Assembly: GCF_020166495.1 (NCBI RefSeq)
Contig: NZ_JAINZS010000001.1
Coordinates: forward strand, 434,001-498,000
Direction of reading: 5' to 3'
Length of the DNA: 64,000 nt
Source: Robertkochia aurantiaca
Lineage (GTDB): Bacteria > Bacteroidota > Bacteroidia > Flavobacteriales > Flavobacteriaceae
The position numbers were made by a program, and so were the translations under genes. A model generated the notes under the pieces. That model worked only from the letters and a program-made list of their open reading frames with translations. It searched no databases and had not been told where the DNA came from. Shown one piece after another: positions 63,192-64,000 of this stretch (positions within the stretch are counted from its first letter, which is position 1; each line of letters starts with the position of its first letter).

Positions 63192-63581
63192 TTACGTTCT
63201 TACTGTATTGAAAGTCCCGGTTTCGGCCGGGCTCCTTTCCGAAAGGAAGTGATGGCCTGTGAAGCCGTAACCCGGCTGCTGACCTTCCGCAGAAAGGAAA
63301 TAATAATAAATAAAGACAGATCACGGTCTGTATAGGTGTTTGAGGCATCAGACGTTAAATTTTACAAAGATTTAAAAGACGAAGCCCTTCTCTGGTACAG
63401 AGCTTGCACCATATAGTACCGAGATCGTAAAAAGGACTGGTTCCCGGGATTAAAAACAAAAACAAATGTAATCGGGTGGCCCGTTGCTCCAGTTCCTCAG
63501 AAAAATAAACCACCCACCTATTGACCGAAGCACGCTTAACAGCTGTCACAGGCTAAGCGCAGGCGAAAGTCATAAAACGTA
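63192..63581 (+). other. Structured 390-bp spacer before proA
   Basis: Several stems follow one another: CCCGG/CCGGG (63216-63231), CCTTT/AAAGG (63234-63246), AGCCG/CGGCT (63263-63277) enclosed by GGAAG/CTTCC (63245-63249 with 63284-63288), and GCTTA/TAAGC near 63528-63557. It resembles a structured leader for proA, but I recognise no known riboswitch. Confidence 0.35.
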
Positions 63582-64000
63582 ATGGACAAAATACTAACAA
63601 TCACAGAACGAAATGAAGTGCTGAAACGAATGGCTGAACTTATCCGTCAGGAAAGCAACGTCATCCTTGAAGCAAACAAAAAAGATCTGGAAAGTTATGA
63701 TGGAAACGATCTGGCCATGGAAGACCGACTGAAGGTCGACGATGGGAAGATCGACGGAATGATCGCTTCTCTGGAGCATCTGGCTTCAGAAGAAGATCCT
63801 CTCGGAAAGGAACGCTTTCATTTCACCCATGATAACGGGATGGAAGTATTTAACAAAACTGCTCCTTTCGGAACCGTGATGATCATTTATGAATCACGTC
63901 CTGATGTAACTGTAGAAGCGGCAGGGATCGCTTTTAAATCAGGAAACAAAATTCTGCTTAAAGGAGGTAAGGAATCATTGAATTCCAATCTTGCCATCGT
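63582..64000 (+). CDS. proA: Glutamate-5-semialdehyde dehydrogenase, N-terminal part (3' end outside window)
   Basis: The first 139 codons are present and the frame is still open at the window edge. ALDH-fold features are clear: the N-terminal helix region (LKRMAELIRQESNVILEANKKDL as LIRQESNVILEANKKDL) and the hallmark APFGTVMIIYESRPDVTVEA (core GTVMIIYESRPDVT). GNKILLKGGKESLNSN follows. ProA reduces glutamyl-5-phosphate in proline synthesis, supplying the substrate of ProC. Confidence 0.93.
   Translation, partial: MDKILTITERNEVLKRMAELIRQESNVILEANKKDLESYDGNDLAMEDRLKVDDGKIDGMIASLEHLASEEDPLGKERFHFTHDNGMEVFNKTAPFGTVMIIYESRPDVTVEAAGIAFKSGNKILLKGGKESLNSNLAI

Noticed and set aside
63192-63581. Cobalamin or SAM riboswitch
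   Set aside because: Several stems are present, but the conserved core boxes of those families were not found and the gene context (proline synthesis) does not fit.

Overview
The window is a stretch of chromosome from a member of the Bacteroidota, most likely a marine Flavobacteriaceae. The evidence is promoter-like TTTG / TAnnTTTG boxes, an arginine pathway that runs through an acylated-ornithine carbamoyltransferase (ArgF'), a one-chain L-serine dehydratase, a short LeuA, many lipoproteins with lipobox signals, and protein families that are typically flavobacterial. No rRNA, tRNA, CRISPR array, prophage or intact insertion sequence was seen. Gene density is high except where microsatellite-like arrays fill the spacers.

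Layout. 0-7 kb: end of a zinc alcohol dehydrogenase, sdaA, a secreted NTF2-like protein, panB plus an RluA-type pseudouridine synthase, an EamA transporter and a large protein of unknown function. 7-21 kb: branched-chain amino acid synthesis, with leuACDB on the plus strand and ilvD-ilvB-ilvN-ilvC-ilvA on the minus strand, followed by a gapN-type dehydrogenase. 21-25 kb: a serine-hydrolase-like protein without its catalytic residues, an aldehyde dehydrogenase and a nitroreductase. 25-30.6 kb: three membrane-protein/soluble-protein pairs leading into a NarL-type histidine kinase and response regulator; this looks like one signalling locus of unknown purpose. 31.5-36.1 kb: a five-gene overlapping 5-oxoproline operon (pxpC, pxpB, pxpA) with an atypical NRAMP-fold transporter and a DUF2891 lipoprotein. 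36-46 kb: MFS transporter, small unknown genes, a redox cassette (thioesterase, redoxin, mdaB, HxlR regulator) lying between two copies of the comM tail, comM itself, a sodium:solute symporter and a four-helix-bundle protein. 46-52.5 kb: a secreted CocE/NonD hydrolase, tilS, an alpha/beta hydrolase and pabB. 52.5-64 kb: an arginine cluster (GNAT-type acylglutamate synthase candidate, argG, argC, argD, argF', argB, argE, argH), then proC and the start of proA.

Two features stand out. First, a 37-codon reading frame directly before the arginine genes ends in two Arg triplets and is followed after 18 nt by a strong hairpin. It looks like an arginine leader peptide for attenuation. Second, many spacers carry tandem 7-bp or 8-bp word arrays. 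A G-rich arm comes first and a C-rich arm second. Several arms start exactly at, or run across, stop codons, and they split the arginine cluster into blocks. Other items worth checking are the NRAMP-like protein lacking its metal ligands, the comM-tail duplication, and structured spacers near proC/proA.
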